A stretch of 16,397 nt of DNA from CAVPRW01 sp046727435 [NCBI: bacterium] (GTDB taxonomy: Bacteria; Tectomicrobia; Entotheonellia; J063): assembly GCA_046727435.1 (NCBI GenBank), contig JBKPCR010000236.1:1-16397 (forward strand), in the 5' to 3' direction. Positions 7,116 to 15,014 of this stretch are shown here, in pieces. The notes below the pieces were generated by a model. The model did not search any database and was not told the DNA's origin. It worked only from the letters and a program-made list of their open reading frames with translations. Both the position numbers and the translations under genes were made by a program. The stretch's first letter is position 1. Every line of letters starts with the position of its first letter.

Positions 7116-7195
7116 CCCCCGCGGAACATGAGCCGGGCTGGCCCTACGCCAGCGCCGTCGCCGGCGTCTCGAGGATCCCTGCTAGGAGGAGGTTG

Positions 7196-8206
7196 ATGGC
7201 CATGGAATATCAGAGTTTGGGACGGACGGGCGTCCAGGTCAGCCCCCTGTGTTTGGGGGGGATGCTGTTCGGTGAGCAGACGGACGAGGCCGAGGCCCTC
7301 GCGATCATCGACCGTGCCCTCGATGCCGGTCTCAACTTCCTGGATACAGCGAATATCTACAACCGCGGGCGCAGCGAAGAGATCATCGGCCGGGCGCTCC
7401 GGCTGAACGGCCGGCGATCGCGGGTGGTGCTGGCCACGAAAGTCCACGGCACCATGGATGCGCATGACCCCAATGCCGGGGGGACCAGCCGACGACACAT
7501 CGTCGAGCAGTGCGAGGCGTCACTCCGGCGGTTGCAGACCGATGTCATCGATCTCTACCAGCTCCACCGACCTATGTCGACGATCCCCATCGATGAGACC
7601 CTGCGGGCCCTAGACGACCTCGTCCGCAGTGGCAAGGTGCGCTACCTCGGCACCAGCACATTCGCCGCCTGGCAGCTGATGGAAGCGCTATGGGTGTCGA
7701 AAGAGCTCAGGCTCAATCGAGTGGTGTGCGAACAGCCGCCATATCACCTCCTGGACCGCCGGATTGAGCGAGAGTTGGTCCCCATGGCCCAGACCTATGG
7801 CTTCGCCTTAATCCCCTGGTCTCCCTTGGCCGGCGGCTTTCTGAGCGGCAAATACCGCCGTGGCGAGGGGCCGCCGCCGGGGAGCCGCCTGGGGCAACAC
7901 GCGGAAGGGAGAGACCCACACTTCACCGATGCCGCCTTTAGGGTGCTCGAGGTGGTCCAGGCCCTGGCGCACGAGCGGGGAGCCACGCCCGGCCAGGTGG
8001 CGCTCGCCTGGGTGGCGCAGCAGCCAGGGGTCACCAGCCCGATCATCGGACCACGCACGCTGGCGCAGCTCGAGGACTGTTTAGGGGCTGTGGACGTCCG
8101 GCTTACGGCAGAAGACCGGGAGCGGCTCGATGCAGTGGCCTCGCCGGGGCAGGTGATTGTCCCCTACTATGAGGCCGATTTCGGCCCACACCGATTCCGC
8201 TGGTAG
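7196..8206 (+). CDS. Aldo/keto reductase
   Basis: This intact 336-residue NADPH-dependent aldo/keto reductase (PF00248) is cytoplasmic and reduces aldehydes, ketones or sugar-derived carbonyls. The catalytic tetrad is complete: D50 and Y55 (FLDTANIYNRG), K82 (VVLATKVHG) and H124 (DLYQLHRP). The C-terminal half has WSPLAGGFLSGKY and the cofactor-side segment near SPIIGPRTLAQLE. The layout is that of the YajO/Gfo-like AKR group. AGGAGGAGG at 7184-7192 precedes closely spaced TTG 7193, ATG 7196 and ATG 7202. ATG 7196 has the best spacing, but 7202 (MEYQSLGRTG) is the usual family N-terminus and equally possible. It stands alone between a solute-binding-protein relic and a comM fragment. The physiological substrate cannot be told from sequence. 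Confidence 0.93.
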   Translation: MAMEYQSLGRTGVQVSPLCLGGMLFGEQTDEAEALAIIDRALDAGLNFLDTANIYNRGRSEEIIGRALRLNGRRSRVVLATKVHGTMDAHDPNAGGTSRRHIVEQCEASLRRLQTDVIDLYQLHRPMSTIPIDETLRALDDLVRSGKVRYLGTSTFAAWQLMEALWVSKELRLNRVVCEQPPYHLLDRRIERELVPMAQTYGFALIPWSPLAGGFLSGKYRRGEGPPPGSRLGQHAEGRDPHFTDAAFRVLEVVQALAHERGATPGQVALAWVAQQPGVTSPIIGPRTLAQLEDCLGAVDVRLTAEDRERLDAVASPGQVIVPYYEADFGPHRFRW

Positions 8207-8255
8207 TGCGAAGGGCCCCTCGGCCTCGCCACCCCACGCCAGCGTGCGAGAAGTC

Positions 8256-8369
8256 AATACGTCAAGGCTGGCCCGACGTCTCACCACGATCCTGCTAACG
8301 ATGACCTTGGCCGAATTGATCGAGCCCCCCCGCATCCCTCGCATTGCTGGCCACACCGGCGGGCACTGA
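8256..8369 (+). pseudogene. comM fragment 2, Walker A side
   Basis: The frame reads [20 protein letters not shown], then LIEPPRIPRIAGHTGGH and a TGA at 8367-8369. It aligns base for base with fragment 1 (3405-3515), with many substitutions, and covers the same part of ComM. The Walker A lysine position is again threonine (ACG). Beyond the TGA the frame reads ALSARSYFPP, which may be a faint continuation toward the RPFRAPHH segment up to about 8400. It starts about 50 bases after the aldo/keto reductase stop. Confidence 0.7.
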
Positions 8370-8450
8370 GCCTTATCCGCACGATCATATTTCCCACCCA
8401 GGATGCCTGGAAGGCGCTCAAGTGTTGAGTGGCAACCTGCGCAGCAGTCC

Positions 8451-10616
8451 CTATTTCAGGGTCAGGATATCAACCTTGCCCTGTCGACGGGCAACATAGA
8501 CGCTGACATCTTGGGCGTGGCGCCTGATGAAGAGATCTACCGAGGCTTGTCCAACATGGAGGTTTTTGATGGAGACCTCTTGTAGAAACGGCGGCAGAAG
8601 CGGATAAGAAAAGCTAATTTGGGGAGGATGGCCGCGCACTGACAGGCCCAGACAGGCTTGGAGAAGTAGAAAGACAGACGCTGCGGCCCAGGACTGTGGG
8701 GCACAGGCGACGGGGTACAACGTCGGCCCTTCGCCAGGCCGCCGGGGAAAACCGCAAAACAGCTCGGGTAGGCGATGCAGATCAATAAAGAGGCTAGCAT
8801 CGAACAGACCTGTCAAGATCTGGAGAACTGACTCGCGCAGCCCATAACGGCCGAGTCCACAGGCCGTGAGCGCATTGTCGTGCGGCCAAATTGAGCCATT
8901 ATGATAGGACATAGGGTTATACTGGACCTCGGACGCTGCGAGGGTCCGGATACCCCAGCCGGAAAAAATCCCCTCTGCCATGAGGGTGTGGGCCGCGCGC
9001 TCGGCATGCGCAGTAGTGGCAATCTCGGAAAAGAGACAGTGGCCCGCATTGGAGGTACGCACCCGGCAGAGATGTTTCTGGCCATCCAAGGCGAGGGCGT
9101 AGGTCTCGAATTCTGCACACCAGAACACTTGCGTAAACCGCTCCTGGAGGGCTTGCGCCTGGCGCAGAAGGTCTTGCGCCCGGGCGGTATCTCCAAGCAT
9201 GGCTGCGGTTTCCGCCGCCCCGCGTTTGGCTGCATACACATACCCCTGTACTTCACACAGGGCAATGGGCCCATCCGCCAGCGTCCCATCGGCATGAAAC
9301 ACGGCATCCCTAGAGTCTTTCCACCCTTGATGTACCAGCCCCTTAGGCGAGCGCCGAGCATATTCGACAAATCCGTCGCCGTCGACATCACCGTACCGGT
9401 CGATCCACTGCAACGCCAACTCGATGTTGGGCCAAATGGACTCGATAAAGGCTTGATCTCCCGTGCGTTCGTAGTATGCGGCGGCCAGAATGACGAAGAG
9501 GGGGGTCGCGTCCACCGAGCCGTAGTAACGCTTGAACGGGATCTCACCAAGGGTGGCTAACTCCCCGTGGCGTGTCTCATGTAGGATCTTACCGGGCTCG
9601 GCATCCTGGGCCGGGATGACCTCCTTCGCCTGGGTCGCTGCCAGATACGCCAGCACCCCTCGGGCGATGCCTGGATTTATCCAGAGACATTCCAGGGCTG
9701 TGATAATGCCATCGCGCCCGAACACAGTGCTAAACCAGGGGACACCGGCATAGGGGTACAGGCCGTAGGGGGTCTGGCTGATCATCATGTACAGATCGGT
9801 GCTGGAGCGCTTGACCCAGTCGTTAAATCGCTCATTGGAGGTGTAGATCTCGCAGCCCTGGCTCTCGAGACACTTCAGGGCATTTACTGCAGCTGTGGCT
9901 GCTATGTCGAATTGTCCGATCGAAGTGATATGCTCGGCGGTTTCGCAAGAGACTGTGAGGTCAAATATCACTTCTTCTTTGGGGGGAAGCTTGATTTCTA
10001 GCCGCAACCCGGAGCCGAGCACCTCTGCCGGTGGCGGTGAGCACTGCAGACGTGTTCGACGCGTGACCTCGTCGAGTCCTACATAGCCTAGCACCAAGCC
10101 GTCGTCTTTAGCCACGGCTTCGAGCCTGTGGCCGCGACGCTCCCGCTGGAGCCCTCGCACTTCGAAAATGTCCGCGAAATCGCTATCAAATTGTAGATAA
10201 AGTGGGATATCAAGCGCCATGAGACCATAGTTATAGACCCGCAAGCGCTCGTAGCAAGTGCCCTGCCAGAGAAACTTGGTACGGAAGATATGCAGAGTAC
10301 CGCGTGGGACGGTCACCTGCCCATCGATGGTAAAATCGGGATTGGTGAGGTCAACCGTCAGGAGCGCATTGTCGTCTTTCACAGTCGAGCTGAGGAGCAG
10401 GGGGCGGTCTCTCCCCACTCGCAGGACGAAGAGGGAGAGGAACCGTGTTCCCTCGTGGTAGAGCCCTAGTTCGCCCCGTGCGGGCGCTTGTATATCACCA
10501 TAGCGATCGAACACCGCAAACGTCTCCCCGTGTTTGAGTACCCGGGTACGATCATCAGCCAGAGAAGAAGTGGCTAGAATATAGTATCGATCTTCCACGC
10601 GAATGACGTCGTCCAA
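8451..10616 (-). CDS. Amylo-alpha-1,6-glucosidase / glycogen debranching-type enzyme
   Basis: This protein of 721 residues has two parts. Residues about 1-230 are the beta-rich GDE_N_bis domain (VIRVEDRYYILATSSLADDR, FAVFDRYGDI). The rest is the (alpha/alpha)6 amylo-1,6-glucosidase catalytic domain that removes alpha-1,6 glucose branches from glycogen-like glucans. Signature segments are WFSTVFGRDG (D302), HQGWKDSRDA (D434) and YHNGSIWPHDNAL (D580), the last near the usual catalytic base. Start: TTG at 10616-10614, preceded 5 bases earlier by AAGGAGA (10628-10622). The frame runs open to 10724, but that extension is the decayed glycosyltransferase read out of frame, and the family's normal N-terminus begins at DDVIRVEDR. 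The frame is clean to TAG 8453-8451. It probably acts on cytoplasmic storage glucan with the neighbouring GT4. Confidence 0.9.
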   Translation of the reverse strand: MDDVIRVEDRYYILATSSLADDRTRVLKHGETFAVFDRYGDIQAPARGELGLYHEGTRFLSLFVLRVGRDRPLLLSSTVKDDNALLTVDLTNPDFTIDGQVTVPRGTLHIFRTKFLWQGTCYERLRVYNYGLMALDIPLYLQFDSDFADIFEVRGLQRERRGHRLEAVAKDDGLVLGYVGLDEVTRRTRLQCSPPPAEVLGSGLRLEIKLPPKEEVIFDLTVSCETAEHITSIGQFDIAATAAVNALKCLESQGCEIYTSNERFNDWVKRSSTDLYMMISQTPYGLYPYAGVPWFSTVFGRDGIITALECLWINPGIARGVLAYLAATQAKEVIPAQDAEPGKILHETRHGELATLGEIPFKRYYGSVDATPLFVILAAAYYERTGDQAFIESIWPNIELALQWIDRYGDVDGDGFVEYARRSPKGLVHQGWKDSRDAVFHADGTLADGPIALCEVQGYVYAAKRGAAETAAMLGDTARAQDLLRQAQALQERFTQVFWCAEFETYALALDGQKHLCRVRTSNAGHCLFSEIATTAHAERAAHTLMAEGIFSGWGIRTLAASEVQYNPMSYHNGSIWPHDNALTACGLGRYGLRESVLQILTGLFDASLFIDLHRLPELFCGFPRRPGEGPTLYPVACAPQSWAAASVFLLLQACLGLSVRGHPPQISFSYPLLPPFLQEVSIKNLHVGQASVDLFIRRHAQDVSVYVARRQGKVDILTLK

Positions 10617-10629
10617 GAAGGTCTCCTTA
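10614..10629 (-). promoter_or_regulatory. Shine-Dalgarno and TTG start of the debranching enzyme, overlapping the upstream stop
   Basis: On the minus strand the bases read TAAGGAGACCTTCTTG. The TAA (10629-10627) is the stop of the decayed glycosyltransferase, its last two bases belong to the ribosome-binding site AAGGAGA, and TTG follows after 5 bases. No ATG or GTG in frame is better placed. Confidence 0.7.
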
Positions 10630-11350
10630 TTCGGCGTATATAAGCGTGAGCTTGCTCTGGATAGGCCGCCTGTAAACAGTAAGATAATCTTCAGCCATGC
10701 ACGACACATTAACACGCGGCTCAAACAGGCGGCGACGGTGGGTTTGGCTGAGGGTGGGAATATGCTCCGCTGCCCTTCTCGCGGCTTCTAGCCCGTCGAT
10801 AATGAACTCCATGATACCATTTTCGATCAGTTCCGGGATCGACCCATGGCAATACGCGATGACCAGCGTTCTGTAGGCTATCGCCTCAATCATCACTAGA
10901 ACGAAGGGCCCCGGCCAGTCGATGAGCAAAAACAAGGCGTAAGCGTTCCTGAGAAATTCATCTTTTTCGTTGTCGCTGATCTCACCCACATACTCGACTA
11001 CGTGGATGCGTTAGCTAGCCGGGCAGCCATGATGTCCTCGCAGTAGGCCCGGTCGCCGCGTCCACCTTGGTTACGATCTTGATCGCCATCCCTCTCGCTT
11101 TGGCGATTTCGATGACACGATCGACGTGCTTTGCAGGCGAGATGCGCCCCTGAAACGCCAGGTATAGAACCGGTGTTTCATGGCATCGATACAGGTCTTC
11201 TCGCATGCCATGATACACCGTCACCTGCCAGTTAAGCTAGTGCAAAGGCTGCTGCTGAGTGTTGGAGATCGATATAATGCGGACTTCCGTGAACTTTTGA
11301 TAGAGCCGTACGAGATCGGGGATTTCGAGACGCCCATGCAGCGAAGTTAT
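10627..11350 (-). pseudogene. Decayed family-4 glycosyltransferase, degenerate copy of the intact gene at 11997-13124
   Basis: Pieces in two minus-strand frames follow the intact neighbour in order: LHGRLEIPDLVRLYQKF (intact LHGRLDIPDLIPLYQEF), VTVYHGMREDLY (DTVYHGLPEDLY), LAFQGRISPAKHVDRVIEIA (LAFLGRISPEKRVDRSIAIA), then GEISDNEKDEFLRNAYALF (GEIGEREKNEFLGHAYALL) and the C-terminus. Damage includes TGG to TAG at 11239-11237 (PW in the intact copy, H-stop here), at least one frameshift near 11020-11060, and loss of about the first 120 residues. The catalytic E-x7-E is EPFGLVMAE in the intact protein but GPFVLVMIE here, so the first Glu is lost. Its stop overlaps the debranching enzyme's ribosome-binding site, so it was that gene's original operon partner. 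Confidence 0.85.
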
Positions 11351-11996
11351 TCTCCCCTGCCACCGGCCTGCAGGGTGAGCCTTACTCTCCTCGTGCCGGT
11401 TGACTGAGCGTGTAACGCCATTTGTGTCCTTGGGAACCACCTGCTGGCTTGTCTGGAGGCTCGTCACGACCTTTGTCATCAGTGGTAATGACCAATGGGC
11501 AGGCGTAATCGCGTGGTGGAGCACCCATTCCCGGCGAGCTATTCGCCCATGGCGTGCCCTCCGCCGTCGGGAATGCACACGTGTTTATCGAGCCAAAGAG
11601 GATAATCTGGGATTGTTCGCCCGCACGGCCACGCTCCCCGTCGCGGCCTCACCTGGACTCCGACCGCCTGGCGAGGAAAGCGCTCAAAGCCGTTTATCGG
11701 TGGCGTAGAGGAACCCTGGCCTTGGTGTCAGTCCGGCAGTGGCACGACTGGCTTCCTACAGCGAGAACACTGATAGGCAGTCATGACAGACCTAACCCTA
11801 GCGGGAGATATAAGGGGGAGCTACAGATTGCCAACAGAGGTATGGGACATCTTGATGGTCCTACCGACGCACGAAGATGTGGGTTAGGAGCTCAAGGGGG
11901 TCGCGAAGCAGGCCCGACCGAAGAGGTCAGCCCGAACGTGGGGCTCTTACATGGAGAGGTCCACGGGACATCACTTGCCACCACCGCTTGCGCCCG
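11351..11996. other. About 650-base region without a recognisable gene
   Basis: This lies where the N-terminal third of the decayed glycosyltransferase should be, but no homology to the intact copy continues past about 11350. A plus-strand frame at 11405-11540 contains WLVWRLVTTFVIS and DQWAGVIAWW, faintly like a DUF2061 membrane protein, too little to call. A longer open plus-strand frame (11554-12123) runs into the antisense of the intact glycosyltransferase and has no recognisable motif. Confidence 0.4.
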
Positions 11997-13124
11997 TCAC
12001 GGGACCACTGCAGCACCGGCGCCCCTTGGCCTCCCGGCACGTGTGGCCAGCGGTATCGCCTTGCTCACGTCGGGGATCACGGCTGCCTGGGTCACTAGGG
12101 CGCCTTCCACCAGCCGTTGGTAACTGGCGAGGTAATCCCGCGCCATGCGTGCGGCACTGAAGCGCTCCTCGAACCGCTGCCGGCAGCGCCACCGGTGCAA
12201 GGTCGGAATACGCTCGGCAGCCCGTACCGCCTCCTCCAAGTCGTGTACAATGAACCCCGTGACCCCTTCTTCAATAATCTCGGGCACGGAGCCTCGACGA
12301 TAGGCGATTACCGGTGTGCCGCAGGCCATGGCCTCGGCCATCACCAGTCCGAAGGGCTCTGGCCAATCAATGGGGAAGAGGAGGGCATAGGCGTGCCCGA
12401 GGAACTCGTTCTTCTCCCTCTCCCCGATCTCGCCCACATACTCGACGAGCGGCTCGCGAAGTAAGGGCGCTATGACCGCCTCGAAGTACTCCCGGTCCAC
12501 GGGGTCAACCTTGGCCGCGATCTTGATTTCTATACCGAGGCGCTGGGCGATCGCGATGCTTCGGTCCACGCGCTTCTCGGGCGAGATGCGCCCGAGAAAG
12601 GCGAGGTATTTCCCAGGCTCTGGGCGAAAGGTGTAAAGATCCTCCGGTAGCCCATGATACACCGTGTCCTGCCAATTCAGCCAGGGCAGCGGCTCGCGTT
12701 GAGCATTGGAGATGGAGATCACGGGGACGGCCTTAAATTCCTGGTACAAGGGGATGAGGTCCGGAATGTCGAGGCGACCGTGGAGAGTGGTCACATGCGG
12801 CGTCGACTGCCGCTGCGAGAGCGGGAAATGCAGGTAATCGACGTGCCAGTGAATGAGATCGAAGCGGCGGGTCTCTTTGAAGACCAGCTCCAACATGAGG
12901 ATGTGGTGGGCAAGCTGGTCGATGCACTGCGTGTCCAAACGCAAGGAGCGCTGGCACGGGGCCACGAGGCGGGCTGTCGTCACCGAGTCGCCGCTGGCGA
13001 ACAGGCTAACCTCGTGCCCCTGCTTCACCAGTTCTTCGGTGAGATAGGAGACCACCCGTTCGGTGCCGCCATAGCAGCGGGGGGGTACTGACTCATACAG
13101 GGGGGCTACCTGGGCAATACGCAT
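11997..13124 (-). CDS. Family-4 glycosyltransferase (GT-B fold)
   Basis: This intact 375-residue protein has a Rossmann-type N-domain (MRIAQVAPLYESVPP, YGGTERVVSYLTEELVKQGHEV) and a C-domain with the nucleotide-sugar site: LAFLGRISPEKRVD, then EPFGLVMAEAMACGTPVIA, which holds the retaining E-x7-E pair at E256 and E264. It transfers a sugar from a nucleotide donor in the cytoplasm; acceptor and linkage are unknown. ATG 13124 is chosen: AGGAG at 13137-13133 lies 8 bases upstream. GTG at 13127, just ahead of it, is a possible alternative start. A decayed duplicate and an amylo-1,6-glucosidase follow on the same strand, which suggests a role in making or remodelling an alpha-glucan or related storage sugar. 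The last 30 or so residues are not conserved in the decayed copy. Confidence 0.9.
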   Translation of the reverse strand: MRIAQVAPLYESVPPRCYGGTERVVSYLTEELVKQGHEVSLFASGDSVTTARLVAPCQRSLRLDTQCIDQLAHHILMLELVFKETRRFDLIHWHVDYLHFPLSQRQSTPHVTTLHGRLDIPDLIPLYQEFKAVPVISISNAQREPLPWLNWQDTVYHGLPEDLYTFRPEPGKYLAFLGRISPEKRVDRSIAIAQRLGIEIKIAAKVDPVDREYFEAVIAPLLREPLVEYVGEIGEREKNEFLGHAYALLFPIDWPEPFGLVMAEAMACGTPVIAYRRGSVPEIIEEGVTGFIVHDLEEAVRAAERIPTLHRWRCRQRFEERFSAARMARDYLASYQRLVEGALVTQAAVIPDVSKAIPLATRAGRPRGAGAAVVP

Positions 13125-13201
13125 CACATGTTCTCCTGGTTGTTACACATACATACCTTTCTCGTCTTCTGTAGGGTATCTACCCTGGCCTAGCCCCGCC
13201 C

Positions 13202-13240
13202 GGGTGTTCCCTGTAAAATACTGGTCATCAAAGAACACCC
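13202..13240. promoter_or_regulatory. Inverted repeat upstream of the intact glycosyltransferase, possible operator
   Basis: GGGTGTTC (13202-13209) and GAACACCC (13233-13240) are perfect 8-bp inverted arms 23 bases apart, about 80-115 bases before the glycosyltransferase start. The arms could be half-sites for a dimeric regulator or an RNA stem. No paired -35/-10 was identified with confidence. Confidence 0.35.
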
Positions 13241-13339
13241 AGCTTCTGGGTTAGGATCATCATCGACGAGATACTATTGTCTCATCTGTCCGGGTGGCTC
13301 ATGCCACCGATGAGAGGTATATGGTCCTTGGTTAAAATT

Positions 13340-13465
13340 ATGGATGTCGAACGCGATGACCTACAGCAGCTCGCCAGCCGCAGTCGTCCGCTGCACCAGC
13401 GGTAGTCCCGGACCGACGCGAAAGTAACTGAGGGCCTGGGCACGAGGGAGTGCGCGTGGCTTTAG
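13340..13465 (+). pseudogene. IS630-type transposase N-terminal relic
   Basis: One frame reads MDVERDDLQQLASRSRPLHQ, a TAG at 13403-13405, then AKVTEGLGTRECAWL and a TAG at 13463-13465. This follows the helix-turn-helix start of IS630-family transposases (…ER..L..laRSR..p.rlv.RA.i.L..aeGlgtre.A..L). Two nonsense codons lie within 42 codons in the same frame. No DDE core follows. Confidence 0.45.
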
Positions 13466-13497
13466 ACCTTAAGTAGCCACAACTTTTTGGCCGCCTA

Positions 13498-13526
13498 GCA
13501 CAGTATCATATGCGCAAGAACTGTGC
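13498..13526. repeat. Short perfect inverted repeat
   Basis: GCACAGT (13498-13504) and ACTGTGC (13520-13526) pair perfectly across a 15-base spacer in non-coding DNA after the IS630-type relic. It could be an insertion end or a protein-binding site; nothing decides between them. Confidence 0.3.
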
Positions 13527-13922
13527 CATACACACCATTAAAGCAAGGTCCGGCTTGACCTTCGATAGACCGCGGTTCCCAGTGCGCCCCTAGGTTCTGG
13601 GCTCTTATCAGCGGCATTAACCAGGAGGTTTGACGTTACATCCTGCCAATCATTCTGACTCTTGAGCTTCTTAAAATGAGAGCTTTGGGTTCGGACTACA
13701 CTTCAGGGATAGCTCTGCGGGTACGACGAGGGCGACATTCTTACTTGCGTGTATTATGGCCTTGCCGGCCGAACATACCGGCACCTATACATACGGTAGG
13801 GGGCAGGGTGCAAGACGGCCGAATGGCTCCAAGGGGCGTCAAGCTCCTACTAGTGCAGCGAGGTCTGCGATAACGGTGCAAAATCCGCTTTGAATAGGCT
13901 ATAGATATAATCGGCCCCGGTA
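13527..13922. other. About 400 bases without a recognisable gene
   Basis: No open frame here resembles a protein. A TATAAT occurs at 13906-13911 without a matching -35, and a 6-bp hairpin TGCCGG/CCGGCA lies at 13763-13783. The stretch is visibly less GC-rich than its flanks and looks like decayed DNA. Confidence 0.4.
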
Positions 13923-14054
13923 GGTAATCTCGCAGGAAAGGGCCGGCGCGCCGAGGCTCGTCACCTCCTGGCAGAGATGTACCGATGGTCCACCGAGAGC
14001 TTCGCCACGGTAAATCTGTGGGAGGTCGATGCGATGCTGGATAAGTTGGCATGA
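13923..14054 (+). pseudogene. C-terminal relic of an adenylate-cyclase-type predicted ATPase/TPR protein
   Basis: The frame ending with TGA 14052-14054 reads GRRAEARHLLAEMYRWSTES, then FATVNLWEVDAMLDKLA. This closely follows the usual last 40 residues of large class III cyclase/ATPase/TPR regulators (…gkraeARelLapiYgWFTEGFDTaDLqeAkaLLdeL). Only the tail is left; the catalytic and ATPase domains are absent upstream. Confidence 0.6.
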
Positions 14055-14115
14055 TCCTGCCTCACCCAGTGCCCCCCCTTTAAGAGCGGATTAACCGGGA
14101 GAGCCATCGGCACTG

Positions 14116-14277
14116 TGTTACGCCCCGCATCACACCATCCCGAATGTGGGGCTGATTGCCGGGGGACACATGCCCATACCGGGTGAGGTGTCGCTGGCCC
14201 ACAACGGCGTGCTCTTTCTGGATTAGCTCCCGGAATTCCGCCGCCATGTCCTTGAGGTCTTGCGCCAACCGCTGGAG
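14116..14277 (+). pseudogene. comM fragment 3, Walker B side with amber codon
   Basis: The frame from 14122 reads [34 protein letters not shown], a TAG at 14224-14226, then LPEFRRHVLEVLRQPLE. This is the conserved ComM stretch from [19 protein letters not shown] through Walker B ([13 protein letters not shown]). The Walker B glutamate codon (GAG) has become TAG. Homology stops after RQPLE at about 14277. The 60 or so bases between the cyclase relic and this fragment hold nothing recognisable. Confidence 0.85.
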
Positions 14278-14336
14278 GTGCGATCATACCGCAACGCAGC
14301 GAGGGAGCGCGACACTAGCCGGGGCCAGGGCCATGG

Positions 14337-15014
14337 CTACCGTTCATGACCGTCCCGTTTGGCAGCCAGTTCTTGCCGCAAGCGCCTCTCCACCTCCTGG
14401 GGTGGAATCATAGACACCCAGTCAAGATCGGCGATGGACGCACCAGCCAGCACGCGCTCCGAGAGGTCCACCATTCCAGGGCGCCTTTTGAGGGTGTAGC
14501 CCGGCAGTTGTTGGAGCACCGAGTGGACCCAATGGGGCGCCAACGCGCTGGGGTCGCGTGCGAAGAGCCCGTCGGCTAGGATGCGAAGGGGGTCCCCTTG
14601 TTCGGCGATGACCGACCACAGGGGTCGCTTCGCGGGATCGAGGAGGGTGAGGCTCCCACCAATCCTCGTCGGCCTGGTGCCGCTGAGCTCAAGTCCACCC
14701 TGCACCCATGTCTCCACGGTGCCTTGTACATAGGCATCGGCCAACCCAGGCTGCTCCACCACGCGTAAGATGCCATCGGCCTGCAATTGCTCCTTCAGGG
14801 CCTGGGTCATGATGCGCCCGGCGTCGCGGTGGTCATCCGGACTGGCAAAAGCCACCAGATAGACCGATCGGATCTGGGCGAGTGTGAAGCTGCGATCTGT
14901 TGTGACCGCCATGGGCGGTGTCGCCCATGCGCTGATCAGCGCCATGGCGGCGATCCCGGCCACGCGGATGCACGCGTTGATGCCAGCAGCGAAATCAGCG
15001 GGGAGAACTCTCAT
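14337..15014 (-). CDS. Secreted/periplasmic protein of unknown function
   Basis: The 225-residue protein starts with an export signal (MRVLPADFAAGINACIRVAG, then IAAMALISAWA, cut near residue 33-37). The mature part has alternating strands and helices (IRSVYLVAFASP, AGRIMTQALKEQLQADG, GGSLTLLDPAKRPLWS), a layout seen in CsgG/LptE-like or DUF4136-like envelope proteins that bind or assemble at the outer membrane. The match is structural in feel, not a clear family assignment. The C-terminus is charged and helical (PPQEVERRLRQELAAK). ATG 15014 is chosen because GAGGAA lies 8 bases upstream and it begins the signal peptide; an open frame continues to 15071. It shares a strand with two other small genes but is separated from them by a 520-base gap. 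It lies between comM fragments 3 and 4. Confidence 0.65.
   Translation of the reverse strand: MRVLPADFAAGINACIRVAGIAAMALISAWATPPMAVTTDRSFTLAQIRSVYLVAFASPDDHRDAGRIMTQALKEQLQADGILRVVEQPGLADAYVQGTVETWVQGGLELSGTRPTRIGGSLTLLDPAKRPLWSVIAEQGDPLRILADGLFARDPSALAPHWVHSVLQQLPGYTLKRRPGMVDLSERVLAGASIADLDWVSMIPPQEVERRLRQELAAKRDGHER

Noticed and set aside
8901-9560. 219-codon plus-strand frame inside the debranching enzyme
   Set aside because: Antisense shadow of a clearly conserved enzyme.
11405-11540. DUF2061-like membrane protein fragment
   Set aside because: Only a dozen or so residues look similar; too short to support a call.
11554-12123. 189-codon open plus-strand frame
   Set aside because: No motif, and its right part is antisense to the intact glycosyltransferase. 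The high GC content explains the lack of stops.
13883-13911. Possible promoter with TATAAT at 13906-13911
   Set aside because: No -35 element at 16-18 bases and no intact plus-strand gene downstream.
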